Notes under the pieces: model-generated
Database searches by the model: none
What the model was told of the DNA's origin: nothing
What the model saw: the letters and a program-made list of their open reading frames with translations, nothing else
In this document: positions 24,522-33,428 of the stretch, piece after piece
Layout: each line of letters opens with the position of its first letter
Numbering within the stretch: position 1 is the stretch's first letter
Translations under genes and position numbers: made by a program
From: Lentimicrobiaceae bacterium
GTDB lineage: Bacteria > Bacteroidota > Bacteroidia > Bacteroidales > F082
NCBI GenBank assembly: GCA_015061335.1
Contig: SUWT01000010.1
Location: forward strand, 1 to 46,878
DNA: 46,878 bases
Direction of reading: 5' to 3'

Positions 24522-26509
24522 TGAAGATTGTTGAGAACGATTCTTGGTTAGAAGTCGTATCAGATAAAGTTGATGAAAGATATAATAGATTTGAGACCAA
24601 ACTGAAATATATAAAAGGTAAGTATGGTAGCCTGAAAGCTTTTGCTTCCGTTTATGAGTTTTTTGGCTTTTCTTATGATGATTTTAGAAAAGGTTGGTGG
24701 TATCGTGAGTGGGCTCCGGCTGCTCATAATCTTTTCTTATTTGGGGATTTTAACGGGTGGAATCGTTACGCAAATCCTCTTGAAAGAGAAAATGATGGTA
24801 TTTGGAGCATATTTCTACCCGATTCACAATATAAGAACCGTCTCGTCAAAGGTAGTCTCCTCAAAGTTATTGTGCAATCTAGTATTGGAGAGCAAGAAAG
24901 AATCCCGGTATATATCAATAGAGTGCTTCAAAATGAAGAAAATAAGGATTTTGCCGCCCAATTCTGGAAGAAAGAAATAAAGCCGAAAAAGAGAATATCT
25001 GACTCAGTAACAGAACCTTTGTTTATTTATGAATCTCATATAGGAATGGCTCAAGAGACAGAATCTGTTGGAAGTTATGATGAGTTTAGACTTAATATCT
25101 TGCCAAGGATTAAGGATGCGGGTTATAATGCAATCCAGCTCATGGCTGTTGCAGAGCATCCTTATTATGGTTCATTTGGGTATCATGTGTCTAATTTCTT
25201 TGCGCCAAGCTCTCGTTTTGGTACACCCGAAGATCTTCAAAAACTTATTGATGAAGCTCATGAGATGGGTATTTATGTTATAATGGATCTTGTTCATTCT
25301 CACACTGTTAAAAATACGAGAGAAGGAATCTCTCTCTTTGATGGAACAGAAAATCAATATCTTGTCGGAGGTAAAGATGGTCATCATCCTCAGTGGGATT
25401 CAAAATTATTTGATTACGGTAAAGAAGAAACACTAAGATTTTTACTTTCTAATATCAGATTCTGGCTCGAAGAATATGGTTTTGATGGCTTCCGCTTCGA
25501 TGGCGTTACATCCATGTTATACAATAATCATGGAATAGGAACAGAATTTTCTGTCCAGAATGATTATTTTGGTGATAATGTTAATAATGATGCTGTGACA
25601 TATCTCCAGCTAGCTAATTGTTTGATACATCAACTTGATAATGAATATATTACCATAGCTGAGGATGTTAGTGGAATGCCAGGACTATGTTCTTCTATAG
25701 AGGATGGAGGTATAGGTTTTGATTATCGTTTGGGTATGGGATTGCCTGATTTCTGGATAAAAGTTCTGAAAGACCAGCCTGAGGAAGTCTGGAATATGCA
25801 CGAATTTTTCTTTACAATGACAAATCGTCTGTATAATGTGAAGACCATAGCATACGCTGAGTCGCATGATCAGGCTTTGGTGGGAGATAAGACGATAGCT
25901 TTTAGACTGATGGATAAAGAGATGTACACCTCAATGTCAAAAGATGTTGATAATATCATTGTAGATAGAGGAATAGCACTTCATAAAATGATACGTTTCT
26001 TTACTATGGTATTGGGAGGTGAAGCATGGCTTAATTTTATGGGAAATGAATTTGGTCATCCTGAATGGATAGATTTTCCCCGTTTGGAAAATGATTGGAG
26101 TTATAGATATGCCCGTCGTCAATGGTCTTTGAACGATAATAAAATGCTGAAATATCATTTTATGTCAGATTTCGACAGATCAATGTTGAAGTTTGTCAAA
26201 GATAGTAATATCTTGTCTTCAGAACCAGCATGGCTGCTAAAAGCAGATGAGGAAAATAAAACAATAGTATTTGAAAGAAATAGTCTGATCTTCGTCTTTA
26301 ACTGGGGATCGAAATCTATGGCGGATTATATGATAGAGGTTAAAGATACAGGTGATTATCAAATAGTCTTTAGTACTGACAATAAAGAATTTGGTGGTTT
26401 TGAGAATATTAATGTCAATACTGTTTTTCCTACAATGAAGATTGATGATAAAGTGCTTATGAAAATATACAATGTAAGTAGGACAGCCGTTGTTTATAAA
26501 CGAAAATAA
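24518..26509 (+). CDS. glgB: 1,4-alpha-glucan branching enzyme, eukaryotic-like GH13_8 type
   Basis: It makes alpha-1,6 branches in glycogen. The N-terminal CBM48 (WWYREWAPAAHNLFLFGDFNGWNR, about 60-85) precedes the barrel. Catalytic residues are Asp328 in GFRFDGVTSM, Glu382 in ITIAEDVSG and Asp451 in YAESHDQALVG. Phrases such as MLYNNHGIG, GFDYRLGMGLPDFWI and FMGNEFGHPEWIDFPR match the branching enzymes of eukaryotes and Bacteroidetes more than the E. coli type. The length of 663 fits. It overlaps the preceding GH13 gene by four bases (ATGA). Confidence 0.93.
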   Translation: MMKIVENDSWLEVVSDKVDERYNRFETKLKYIKGKYGSLKAFASVYEFFGFSYDDFRKGWWYREWAPAAHNLFLFGDFNGWNRYANPLERENDGIWSIFLPDSQYKNRLVKGSLLKVIVQSSIGEQERIPVYINRVLQNEENKDFAAQFWKKEIKPKKRISDSVTEPLFIYESHIGMAQETESVGSYDEFRLNILPRIKDAGYNAIQLMAVAEHPYYGSFGYHVSNFFAPSSRFGTPEDLQKLIDEAHEMGIYVIMDLVHSHTVKNTREGISLFDGTENQYLVGGKDGHHPQWDSKLFDYGKEETLRFLLSNIRFWLEEYGFDGFRFDGVTSMLYNNHGIGTEFSVQNDYFGDNVNNDAVTYLQLANCLIHQLDNEYITIAEDVSGMPGLCSSIEDGGIGFDYRLGMGLPDFWIKVLKDQPEEVWNMHEFFFTMTNRLYNVKTIAYAESHDQALVGDKTIAFRLMDKEMYTSMSKDVDNIIVDRGIALHKMIRFFTMVLGGEAWLNFMGNEFGHPEWIDFPRLENDWSYRYARRQWSLNDNKMLKYHFMSDFDRSMLKFVKDSNILSSEPAWLLKADEENKTIVFERNSLIFVFNWGSKSMADYMIEVKDTGDYQIVFSTDNKEFGGFENINVNTVFPTMKIDDKVLMKIYNVSRTAVVYKRK

Positions 26510-26591
26510 TAATGAATGGCAGAGATTATTGAAAAGGAAAATATTTTTTCTTATAATGATTAAAAACATTTATGTATAAGAAAAAATTGTT

Positions 26592-26599
26592 TATCTTTG
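26592..26599 (+). promoter_or_regulatory. -7 box TATCTTTG for the zapB-zapA-6S-rny region
   Basis: Exact TAnnTTTG match, 29 bases before the ATG at 26628. Confidence 0.7.
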
Positions 26600-26627
26600 T
26601 GGCATAATTCTGAAGAATACTATTAAA

Positions 26628-26921
26628 ATGGCTGATTTAAGTGTAACACTTTCTGAGATAGAATATAAGTTAAAGAGACTGATTTCGCTTAAAAAACAGC
26701 TTGAAGAAGAAAATAATAGGTTGATTCGAAGAAATGAGGAATTACAAGTTGAACTTGAAGGACTTGTTTTGGAGAATTCAGAATTAAAAGATAAAATAAA
26801 TAAATTAGTTATTGTTAACGTACTCGAAAACGATAAAGAGGTAGAAGAGAGTAGGCAGTTAATAAAGACACTTGTTAAAGAAATCGATAAGTGTGTTGCG
26901 ATGTTGAATGCTGAACAGTAA
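26628..26921 (+). CDS. Small coiled-coil protein, probably ZapB-like division factor
   Basis: A 97-residue protein predicted to be almost wholly coiled coil: heptad-spaced Leu/Ile from residue 5 to about 62 (LKRLISLKKQLEEENNRLIRRNEELQ region), then a charged C-terminal helix. There are no membrane segments. It is 10 bases upstream of zapA in the same transcript, and in Bacteroidetes this slot holds a ZapB-like protein thought to link ZapA-bound FtsZ rings. Assignment rests on context and coiled-coil form, not on a diagnostic motif. Confidence 0.75.
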   Translation: MADLSVTLSEIEYKLKRLISLKKQLEEENNRLIRRNEELQVELEGLVLENSELKDKINKLVIVNVLENDKEVEESRQLIKTLVKEIDKCVAMLNAEQ

Positions 26922-26930
26922 TATAAATAG

Positions 26931-27245
26931 ATGATAATGAGCTATATGGATGAAATTAAGATAAATGTAATCATTGCAGAGCGTAATTATCGTCTGACAG
27001 TTAATAAAGCTGATGAAGAAAAAGTAATGAAAGCAGCTGAGATGCTTAATGAAAGAGTTAAATCGTACAAGCAAACGTATGATTATAGAGATTATCAGGA
27101 CTTATTATCTATGATATGTTTGCAGTTCGCCACTCTTAATGTCAAGTATGAAACCGACGCTGCATATAAAGATCAGTATTTAGAACAAAAACTCGATGAT
27201 ATAAGTGTTTTATTAAGTGAAAACATAGATTCTGAAGTTCTTTGA
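26931..27245 (+). CDS. zapA: Cell division protein ZapA
   Basis: Small FtsZ-ring-associated protein that bundles FtsZ filaments at mid-cell. The 104 residues show the ZapA pattern: an N-terminal beta strand pair (IKINVIIAERNYRLTVNKADEEKVMKAAEMLNERV) and a C-terminal helix for coiled-coil dimerisation (DLLSMICLQFATLNVKYE). Three in-frame ATGs (26931, 26937, 26946) are possible starts; the homologous part begins at the last. It lies directly upstream of the 6S RNA gene, the same linkage as in enterobacteria. Confidence 0.88.
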   Translation: MIMSYMDEIKINVIIAERNYRLTVNKADEEKVMKAAEMLNERVKSYKQTYDYRDYQDLLSMICLQFATLNVKYETDAAYKDQYLEQKLDDISVLLSENIDSEVL

Positions 27246-27252
27246 AAGATAT

Positions 27253-27428
27253 ATCCGTCTGTCCGTCGCATGATGTAAACCTAACATTATAAATTAATTC
27301 GGTTCGCTCATGGGTACAAAAACAGGCCTCGACCTTGCAAAAGGTGCTTCTATGCCAGTGGACGTTTGCGTATCGTGGCAGCCATAAACGTGACTTTTTG
27401 GGGTTTACTATCCCAAGGGTGGACGGAT
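27253..27428 (+). ncRNA. ssrS: 6S RNA
   Basis: A non-coding stretch of 176 bases between zapA and rny. The ends pair as a 12-bp closing stem (ATCCGTCTGTCC with GGGTGGACGGAT, allowing G-U pairs), and the 3' end is followed at once by a T run, so it terminates like an independent RNA. The interior has the elongated, partly paired form expected of 6S RNA, which binds the sigma-70-type RNA polymerase and restrains transcription in stationary phase. Position immediately after zapA is the classic ssrS locus. It may correspond to the Bacteroidales form once described only as a conserved RNA motif; that equivalence is recalled, not tested. Confidence 0.8.
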
Positions 27429-27470
27429 TTTTTTCTCTTTTTCGACTTTCGAGTGAAATTGATTAAAAAA

Positions 27471-29042
27471 ATGATTTTACTAAGTTTAAGTCACACAGCA
27501 GTGATCATTATCGTATGCATCTCAGGACTAATCGTAGGTCTCGGCCTTGGTATTCTCCTTTCATCAACAGTGATGCGTAATGCACTGACAAAGAAAAGTA
27601 CAGAATTGCTGGAAGAAGCAAAAGAAAAGGCAGAAGTAATTAAAAAAGACAAAATCCTTCAGGCTAAAGAGAAATTCCTACAAATGAAAGCCGATTATGA
27701 GAAGGAAACAAACGAACGTAAACGTGAAATTCAAAAATTAGAATCACGCGTTCAACAACAACAACAACAAGTTAATCAACGTGAAGAGGATCTTCGCAAA
27801 AAATCTAATGAACTCAGAAGCCAACAACAAAGTGTTTCAGCTCAATTTGAAAATCTTAACAAACGTCAGGCAGAATTAGAAAAGATTCAGGATGAACAAA
27901 AGAAACTTCTTGAAACAATCTCAGGCCTTACAGCTCTGGAAGCTAAGGAGCAACTTAAGGAAATGATGAAAGAGGAAGCTGTCTCCGAAGCTATGATTCT
28001 TTCTAGAGAGATAGTTGAAGAAGCAAAAATGTCTGCTAATCAAGAGGCAAAGAAAATTGTACTCGAGACAATACAACGTACAGCAGCAGAACACGCCATA
28101 GAAAACACAGTATCTGTTTTCAATATAGAGAATGACGAAATCAAAGGTCGTATCATCGGTCGTGAAGGTAGAAATATTCGTACATTAGAATCTCTTACAG
28201 GCGTGGAAATTATTATAGACGATAGTCCTGATGCCATCTTGTTATCTGGCTTCGATCCTATTCGCCGCGAAGTGGCTCGCCTGTCACTTCAAAAACTCGT
28301 TACCGACGGTCGTATCCACCCTGCCCGTATCGAAGAAGTCGTTAAGAAAGTTGAGAAACAAGTGGAACAAGAAATAATTGAGACAGGTAAACGTACTGTA
28401 ATAGACCTCGGTATTCACAATCTAAGTCCTGAACTTATAAGAATGATAGGCCGTATGAAATATCGTTCATCATACGGACAAAATCTTTTGCAACACTCTA
28501 TAGAAGTTGCTAAACTCAGTTCTTCAATGGCAGCGGAACTCGGTCTGAACCCTAAAACAGCAAAACGTGCAGGTTTACTTCATGATATTGGTAAGGTGGC
28601 AGAGAATGATGAAGAATTGCCACACGCAATTTTGGGTATGAAGACAGCTGAAAAGTATAAAGAAAAACCAGATGTATGTAATGCTATCGGAGCTCACCAT
28701 GATGAGATAGAGATGGAAACTCTTATAGCTCCTATAGTTCAGGTTTGCGATGCTATATCCGGCGCACGCCCTGGCGCACGTCGTGAAGTGGTAGAAGCTT
28801 ATATACAACGTCTTAACAAACTCGAAGAAATGGCAATGTCATTCCCGGGCGTCATCAAGACCTACGCTATCCAAGCTGGACGTGAATTACGCGTTATCGT
28901 GGCAGCAGATAAGGTGACAGATGCTGATGCAGATAGAATTTCATTCGATCTCTCTAAACAAATTCAGACAGAAATGACTTATCCAGGTCAAATTAAGATC
29001 ACTGTTATCAGAGAGACGAGAGCTGTAAGCTTCGCTAAATAA
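27471..29042 (+). CDS. rny: Ribonuclease Y
   Basis: Membrane-anchored endoribonuclease that starts mRNA decay. From the start at 27471 the 523-residue protein has an N-terminal membrane helix ([21 protein letters not shown]), a long Glu/Lys/Gln-rich coiled coil (about 35-180, including a poly-Gln run), a KH domain ([17 protein letters not shown], near 225) and an HD domain with HDIGK at His370-Asp371. An in-frame ATG at 27366 would lie inside the 6S RNA and is rejected. A strong hairpin terminator follows the gene. Confidence 0.95.
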   Translation: MILLSLSHTAVIIIVCISGLIVGLGLGILLSSTVMRNALTKKSTELLEEAKEKAEVIKKDKILQAKEKFLQMKADYEKETNERKREIQKLESRVQQQQQQVNQREEDLRKKSNELRSQQQSVSAQFENLNKRQAELEKIQDEQKKLLETISGLTALEAKEQLKEMMKEEAVSEAMILSREIVEEAKMSANQEAKKIVLETIQRTAAEHAIENTVSVFNIENDEIKGRIIGREGRNIRTLESLTGVEIIIDDSPDAILLSGFDPIRREVARLSLQKLVTDGRIHPARIEEVVKKVEKQVEQEIIETGKRTVIDLGIHNLSPELIRMIGRMKYRSSYGQNLLQHSIEVAKLSSSMAAELGLNPKTAKRAGLLHDIGKVAENDEELPHAILGMKTAEKYKEKPDVCNAIGAHHDEIEMETLIAPIVQVCDAISGARPGARREVVEAYIQRLNKLEEMAMSFPGVIKTYAIQAGRELRVIVAADKVTDADADRISFDLSKQIQTEMTYPGQIKITVIRETRAVSFAK

Positions 29043-29060
29043 TAATCAAGATTGTATATG

Positions 29061-29091
29061 AAAAAAGCACTCATTTAATGAGTGCTTTTTT
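29061..29091. terminator. Bidirectional terminator between rny and a T9SS gene
   Basis: Perfect hairpin: AAAAAGCACTCATT and its complement, with the A run and T run on either side, serving the convergent genes on both strands. Confidence 0.92.
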
Positions 29092-29112
29092 CATATCCGT
29101 ATTATCGGAATC

Positions 29113-29841
29113 TTATCTTGAAATGACAAATTTGTTTGTCTTAACTTTGTTGTTGTCAACGATTAAGCTGTAGAAATAAACACCTTCTGTTAAGTCGCTT
29201 ACGTTGATGTCAAGTCTTGAACCGCCAACGTTAATGAATTCTCTGATGACTTCTTGACCCATCATGTTATAAATTGCGATGTATGAGCTTTGAGCATCGT
29301 ATGGCATGTTGTAGTTGAAACTTAATGTGTTTTTAGCAGGATTTGGATATGCGTTGCTGAAAACGTTTACATCATTATAGTCAACAACAGACTCTAATGA
29401 ATATTTGAAATAAACTTCAAATACATAATCAACGTTTGTTGTTCTTTCAATAAAGTGATATTCTACGTGTAATTCACTTCCTGGAACAAGATTTCCCATG
29501 TCATCTATAGGCATGAAGTGTGCACTGAATAATGTTGGCATGCCTGGTTCCATGTTTTCTACTGTACCTTCTGATACATTAGGAGCTAAACATTGACCCC
29601 AGCAGAAGTAGTTCATTCCTGATGTTTCAATTTCAACTCTTTGGCATGTTACGTTGATAGGATCTGCAATGCCATTGATAACATTGAGTTCAAATTGAAG
29701 TTCCATCATGTCGTTGATGTCACCAATTACGTAGTAAGTACCTGGTTCAACTGGTTGACCTTCATGTTCGAAGAATAAAGTCTGTGCTGACATGTAACCG
29801 GCAAATGTCATAAGGACTAATGAGAGTAAAAATTTTTTCAT
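29113..29841 (-). CDS. T9SS type A sorting domain-containing protein
   Basis: A 242-residue secreted protein. The start at 29841 gives a clean signal peptide (MKKFLLSLVLMTFAGYMSAQ); codons further upstream would spoil it. A middle domain of about 130 residues (FFEHEGQPVEPGTYYVIGDIND, then a possible disulfide pair in FCWGQCLAPN) is a beta-sandwich of unknown role. The C-terminal 75 residues are a type A T9SS sorting domain (NAYPNPAKNTLSFNY, GVYFYSLIVDNNKVKTNKFVISR). It is expected on the cell surface or released. It stands alone, with its own terminator. Confidence 0.87.
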   Translation of the reverse strand: MKKFLLSLVLMTFAGYMSAQTLFFEHEGQPVEPGTYYVIGDINDMMELQFELNVINGIADPINVTCQRVEIETSGMNYFCWGQCLAPNVSEGTVENMEPGMPTLFSAHFMPIDDMGNLVPGSELHVEYHFIERTTNVDYVFEVYFKYSLESVVDYNDVNVFSNAYPNPAKNTLSFNYNMPYDAQSSYIAIYNMMGQEVIREFINVGGSRLDINVSDLTEGVYFYSLIVDNNKVKTNKFVISR

Positions 29842-29948
29842 TTTTTTAATTTTTAAGTTAGTACTGAATTTATTAATCTTTGATATTTTTCTATACAAAA
29901 ATCATGCAAAAATTAGGACTGGCAGTTATGCCAATCCTAAAAATTATG

Positions 29949-31943
29949 TTATTTTATGATGTTTTCAATAAGGCTGTCATCAGCAATATTAGGTAAAGTG
30001 ACTTTGAGACGAGGTTCAACTTCCATTGCTCTCTGTATAGCGAACATTGCAGGTTCGTTTATTGCCCAGCTACGTCTTGCTATACCGTTATTTACATCCC
30101 AATGTAACATGGAATGTAATCTTCTGTTAGCATCATCGCTGCCGTCAAGTACCATGCCGAAACCTCCATTAATGACTTCTCCCCAGCCGACACCGCCTCC
30201 ATTGTGGATACTTACCCATGTTGCACCTCTGAAACCGTCACCTATTACATTATGTATTGCCATGTCGGCTGTGAATGATGAACCGTCGTAGATGTTTGAT
30301 GTCTCACGGAATGGAGAGTCAGTACCTGAAACATCGTGGTGGTCTCTTCCTAATACTATTGGAGCTGAGAGACGACCGTCGGCTATAGCCTTGTTGAATT
30401 CGGCTGCAATCTTTGTACGACCTTCACAGTCAGCGTATAAGATGCGGGCTTGTGAACCGACAACCAATTTATTAGCGCGAGCGCCTTTAATCCATTGAAT
30501 GTTGTCACGCATTTGTTGTTGAATCTCGACAGGAGAGTTCTTCGCTATTTCTTCAAGGACATTACATGCTATCTCGTCTGTGATGGCGAGGTCTTCTTCT
30601 TTACCAGAGGTACATACCCAACGGAATGGACCGAAACCGTAGTCGAAATACATTGGACCCATGATGTCCTGTACGTATGATGGATAACGGAACTTGCCGT
30701 CAGCATTGAGGATGTCGGCACCAGCACGGCTGCTTTCCAATAAGAATGCGTTGCCGTAGTCGAAGAAGTACATGCCTTTTGCTGTGAGTTTGTTGACAGC
30801 TGCTACATGACGACGCAATGAAGCATAGACGGCTTCTTTGAATTGTTCAGGAGCTTCTGCCATCATTTGTTTTGATTCTTCGAAAGAATAACCTACAGGA
30901 TAATAACCGCCAGCGAATGGGTTGTGTAATGATGTCTGGTCTGAGCCTAAATCGACTTGGATGTCATGTTCTGCTGCATATTCCCAGAGGTCAACGACAT
31001 TGCCCTGGTATGCGAAAGAACGAGCTATTTGTTGAGCGCGAGCTTCATTCACTTTAGCAAATAATTCGTCGAGATCACTATAAACTTCATCGACCCAGCC
31101 TTGGCTGTGACGTTTGTCTGTAGCACTTGGATTGATTTCAGCTGTTATTGAAACAACACCGGCGATGTTACCTGCTTTAGGTTGTGCACCTGACATGCCG
31201 CCGAGACCTGCTGTTATGAATAACTTACCAGCTGGAGTCCCGCCTTGTTTTCTTGAAGCGTTCAAAACAGTGATTGTTGTTCCGTGTACAATGCCTTGAG
31301 GACCAATATACATGTATGAACCAGCTGTCATTTGTCCGTATTGTGTAACACCCATGGCATTAAAACGTTCCCAATCGTCTGGTTTTGAATAATTAGGAAT
31401 CATCATGCCGTTTGTGACAATAACTCTTGGAGCGTCTTTGTGTGAAGGGAATAATCCTAGTGGATGTCCAGAATACATTACCAATGTCTGCTCTTCTGTC
31501 ATATTGGCAAGATACTGCATCACAAGACGATATTGAGCCCAGTTTTGGAAAACCGCACCATTGCCGCCGTATGTTATGAGTTCGTGTGGATGTTGGGCGA
31601 CTGCGTGATCCAAGTTGTTTTGGATCATGAGCATGATGGCAGCAGCTTGTCTTGACTTGGCTGGATACTCTTCAATAGGACGAGCGTAAATCTTGTATGA
31701 AGGACGGAAACGGTACATATAAATGCGTCCGTATTTTTCCAATTCTTCTGCGAATTCCGGTGCTAAGACAGTGTGATGTTTAGCCGGAAAATAACGAAGA
31801 GCGTTCCTTAAAGCTAACTTCTTCTCTTCTTTTGTTAAAATGTCTTTACGTTTTGGAGCATGATTGACAGTAATATCATACTCTTTTACGCATGGCAACT
31901 CGTCAGGAATACCTGCAAGTATCTCTTTTTGAAAGTCGTTCAT
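29949..31943 (-). CDS. hutU: Urocanate hydratase (urocanase)
   Basis: Second enzyme of histidine breakdown: adds water to urocanate to form imidazolone propionate, using tightly bound NAD+. The NAD-binding glycine motif is in ITAGLGGMSGAQPKAGN (about residue 240), the catalytic-region Cys in FGPFRWVCTSG, and RDHHDVSGTDSPFRET corresponds to the conserved RDH block. At 664 residues it is about 100 longer than proteobacterial HutU, which is normal for Bacteroidetes. The -7 box TATATTTG lies 39 bases upstream. No hutI or ftcD is adjacent, and hutH is 24 kb away. Confidence 0.95.
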   Translation of the reverse strand: MNDFQKEILAGIPDELPCVKEYDITVNHAPKRKDILTKEEKKLALRNALRYFPAKHHTVLAPEFAEELEKYGRIYMYRFRPSYKIYARPIEEYPAKSRQAAAIMLMIQNNLDHAVAQHPHELITYGGNGAVFQNWAQYRLVMQYLANMTEEQTLVMYSGHPLGLFPSHKDAPRVIVTNGMMIPNYSKPDDWERFNAMGVTQYGQMTAGSYMYIGPQGIVHGTTITVLNASRKQGGTPAGKLFITAGLGGMSGAQPKAGNIAGVVSITAEINPSATDKRHSQGWVDEVYSDLDELFAKVNEARAQQIARSFAYQGNVVDLWEYAAEHDIQVDLGSDQTSLHNPFAGGYYPVGYSFEESKQMMAEAPEQFKEAVYASLRRHVAAVNKLTAKGMYFFDYGNAFLLESSRAGADILNADGKFRYPSYVQDIMGPMYFDYGFGPFRWVCTSGKEEDLAITDEIACNVLEEIAKNSPVEIQQQMRDNIQWIKGARANKLVVGSQARILYADCEGRTKIAAEFNKAIADGRLSAPIVLGRDHHDVSGTDSPFRETSNIYDGSSFTADMAIHNVIGDGFRGATWVSIHNGGGVGWGEVINGGFGMVLDGSDDANRRLHSMLHWDVNNGIARRSWAINEPAMFAIQRAMEVEPRLKVTLPNIADDSLIENIIK

Positions 31944-31981
31944 ATATTGATGATTTTATTTTTGTGCTAATTAATAATGTG

Positions 31982-31989
31982 CAAATATA
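31982..31989 (-). promoter_or_regulatory. -7 box TATATTTG for hutU
   Basis: Exact TAnnTTTG match followed by GC on the minus strand, upstream of the ATG at 31943. Confidence 0.65.
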
Positions 31990-31998
31990 ATAAAAAGG

Positions 31999-32063
31999 CA
32001 AAAGACAAAAGACAAAAGACAAAGTTTTTTTTAGACAACAGTCAACAGACAACGGACAACAGA
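31999..32063. repeat. Heptanucleotide arrays CAAAAGA and CAACAGA
   Basis: Three CAAAAGA units and a partial one are followed by CAACAGT, CAACAGA, CAACGGA and CAACAGA. The second array is of the same class as the arrays inside the methyltransferase gene at 2288 and 2645. Confidence 0.85.
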
Positions 32064-32127
32064 CCTCCGGTATGCTTTTTTAAGGTTGTTTAAGGATTTG
32101 ATAAACTTAAAACTTTCAACTTCAAAA

Positions 32128-32162
32128 CTACACTACACCCTACACTCTACACTCTACACTCT
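32128..32162. repeat. Heptanucleotide array ACACTCT
   Basis: CTACACT and ACACCCT precede three identical ACACTCT units, ending six bases before the stop codon of the glycosyltransferase gene. Just upstream, ACTTTCAACTTC is shared with the clpP-clpX gap. Confidence 0.8.
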
Positions 32163-32168
32163 ATCTAA

Positions 32169-33329
32169 TCACCATCCTTTGGGTTTGAACAAGGTGCTCC
32201 AGAATCCTAAGAGTGTGGTGAAAATCATAAAAAAACAATCATAGAACGGAGTGAATATAAGTCCGAGATGTTTCTCGCCAAGTTGTTTCGCCGATTTATG
32301 GAATATTATAAACATCGTGATGTAATGAATTAAGGCAAATAATCCTATTAGGATGTAATAATAAATATCTCCTGATGAGATGCTGAAGGCATGCGGCATG
32401 AAAAACAATGCGATTAATGTAGGATAATATAGAAGACGGCTGCCGAGTAATAATCCCAACGCCTTGTTAGTTTGAGGCTTGTATTTTGTTCCTGTAGAAT
32501 AATGGCGTCTCTTCTGACGAATCCATGACGCCCAACTGCGTTTCGGCTCCGATTCCACACGATGTACAGCATCGACATAGACAGCTGTATTTTTCTTATT
32601 TGCGACCTGACTTATGAACAAATCATCGTCTCCTGAAGGGATATTGTAATGTGAGGTGAATCCTTTGTTTTTCATGAAGGTGCTTTTTCGGTAGGAAAGA
32701 TTTCTTCCTACTCCCATGTAGGGCTTATTTGCTAAAGCAAGTGACATATATTGCATCGCAATATACAAGGTGTCGAAACGAATGAGTTTGTTTAATAATC
32801 CTTTACGTTCAAAATAAGGACCGTATGCAACGACAATTTCGGTGTCTTTGTTGTATGCGCCAACCATCTCTTTAATCCATTGGTCGCTGGTCGGAACACA
32901 GTCGGCATCGGTCAATAAAAGCAAGTCGTATTTCGCTGATTTGATACCCATGCTGAGCGGGAACTTCTTTCCTTGGAAGAAGTTGAGGTGTTGTGTGAGA
33001 TTGACAAAATTTATCTTCGGGTTGTTTCTCGCCATATCTTTCAGATATTCTTCTGTCTGGTCTTGTGAGCAGTCGTTGACAATAACGAGTTCATATTCAG
33101 GATAATCCTGATTCAAGGCTACGGGTAATAAGTCGAGAAGATATTCATACGAGTCACGGGCACATACTATCACAGAGACAGGTTCATATTCGGTGTTTTT
33201 CTCTCTCTTTTTGTAAAATGCCAATCGTCTGAACGTTATCCAATGGTAGAGCATCTGCACCAGCCACGCTGCTATAAATATTACCAGAATTATGAAACTC
33301 AGTTGATTAATATTGAAACTTATACTCAC
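32169..33329 (-). CDS. Family 2 glycosyltransferase, membrane-bound
   Basis: A 386-residue inverting glycosyltransferase with an N-terminal membrane anchor (LSFIILVIFIAAWLVQMLYHW), a GT2 GT-A domain (VSVIVCARDSYEYLLDLLPVAL, nucleotide-binding VIVNDCS, metal-binding DADCVPTS, GDDDLFISQVA, and WASWIRQKRRH in the QxxRW position), then three C-terminal hydrophobic segments. This arrangement is typical of enzymes that build cell-surface polysaccharide or glycolipid at the inner membrane. No other polysaccharide gene is adjacent. The donor and acceptor are unknown. Confidence 0.88.
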   Translation of the reverse strand: MSISFNINQLSFIILVIFIAAWLVQMLYHWITFRRLAFYKKREKNTEYEPVSVIVCARDSYEYLLDLLPVALNQDYPEYELVIVNDCSQDQTEEYLKDMARNNPKINFVNLTQHLNFFQGKKFPLSMGIKSAKYDLLLLTDADCVPTSDQWIKEMVGAYNKDTEIVVAYGPYFERKGLLNKLIRFDTLYIAMQYMSLALANKPYMGVGRNLSYRKSTFMKNKGFTSHYNIPSGDDDLFISQVANKKNTAVYVDAVHRVESEPKRSWASWIRQKRRHYSTGTKYKPQTNKALGLLLGSRLLYYPTLIALFFMPHAFSISSGDIYYYILIGLFALIHYITMFIIFHKSAKQLGEKHLGLIFTPFYDCFFMIFTTLLGFWSTLFKPKGW

Positions 33330-33374
33330 GCTAAATTCGTTTTTTCTTCGTTAAAAACTTTCTATTCTTCACCA

Positions 33375-33382
33375 CAAAAGTA
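33375..33382 (-). promoter_or_regulatory. -7 box TACTTTTG for the glycosyltransferase
   Basis: Exact TAnnTTTG match on the minus strand, 46 bases before its ATG, in the divergent gap shared with tgt. Confidence 0.5.
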
Positions 33383-33405
33383 TGAATTTTTTGTAGAAAA
33401 AATAG

Positions 33406-33413
33406 TATCTTTG
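33406..33413 (+). promoter_or_regulatory. -7 box TATCTTTG for tgt
   Basis: Exact TAnnTTTG match followed by GC, 15 bases before the ATG at 33429. It excludes the longer in-frame start at 33243. Confidence 0.7.
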
Positions 33414-33428
33414 CCCAAAAATTATAAT

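Noticed and set aside
26515-26562. 15-codon reading frame after glgB
   Set aside because: Too short, no promoter and no recognisable sequence.
27366-27470. N-terminal extension of RNase Y from an ATG at 27366
   Set aside because: It lies in the 6S RNA and its terminator, and the start at 27471 gives a normal membrane anchor.
33243-33428. Long N-terminal extension of Tgt
   Set aside because: It overlaps the divergent glycosyltransferase gene and precedes the tgt -7 box.
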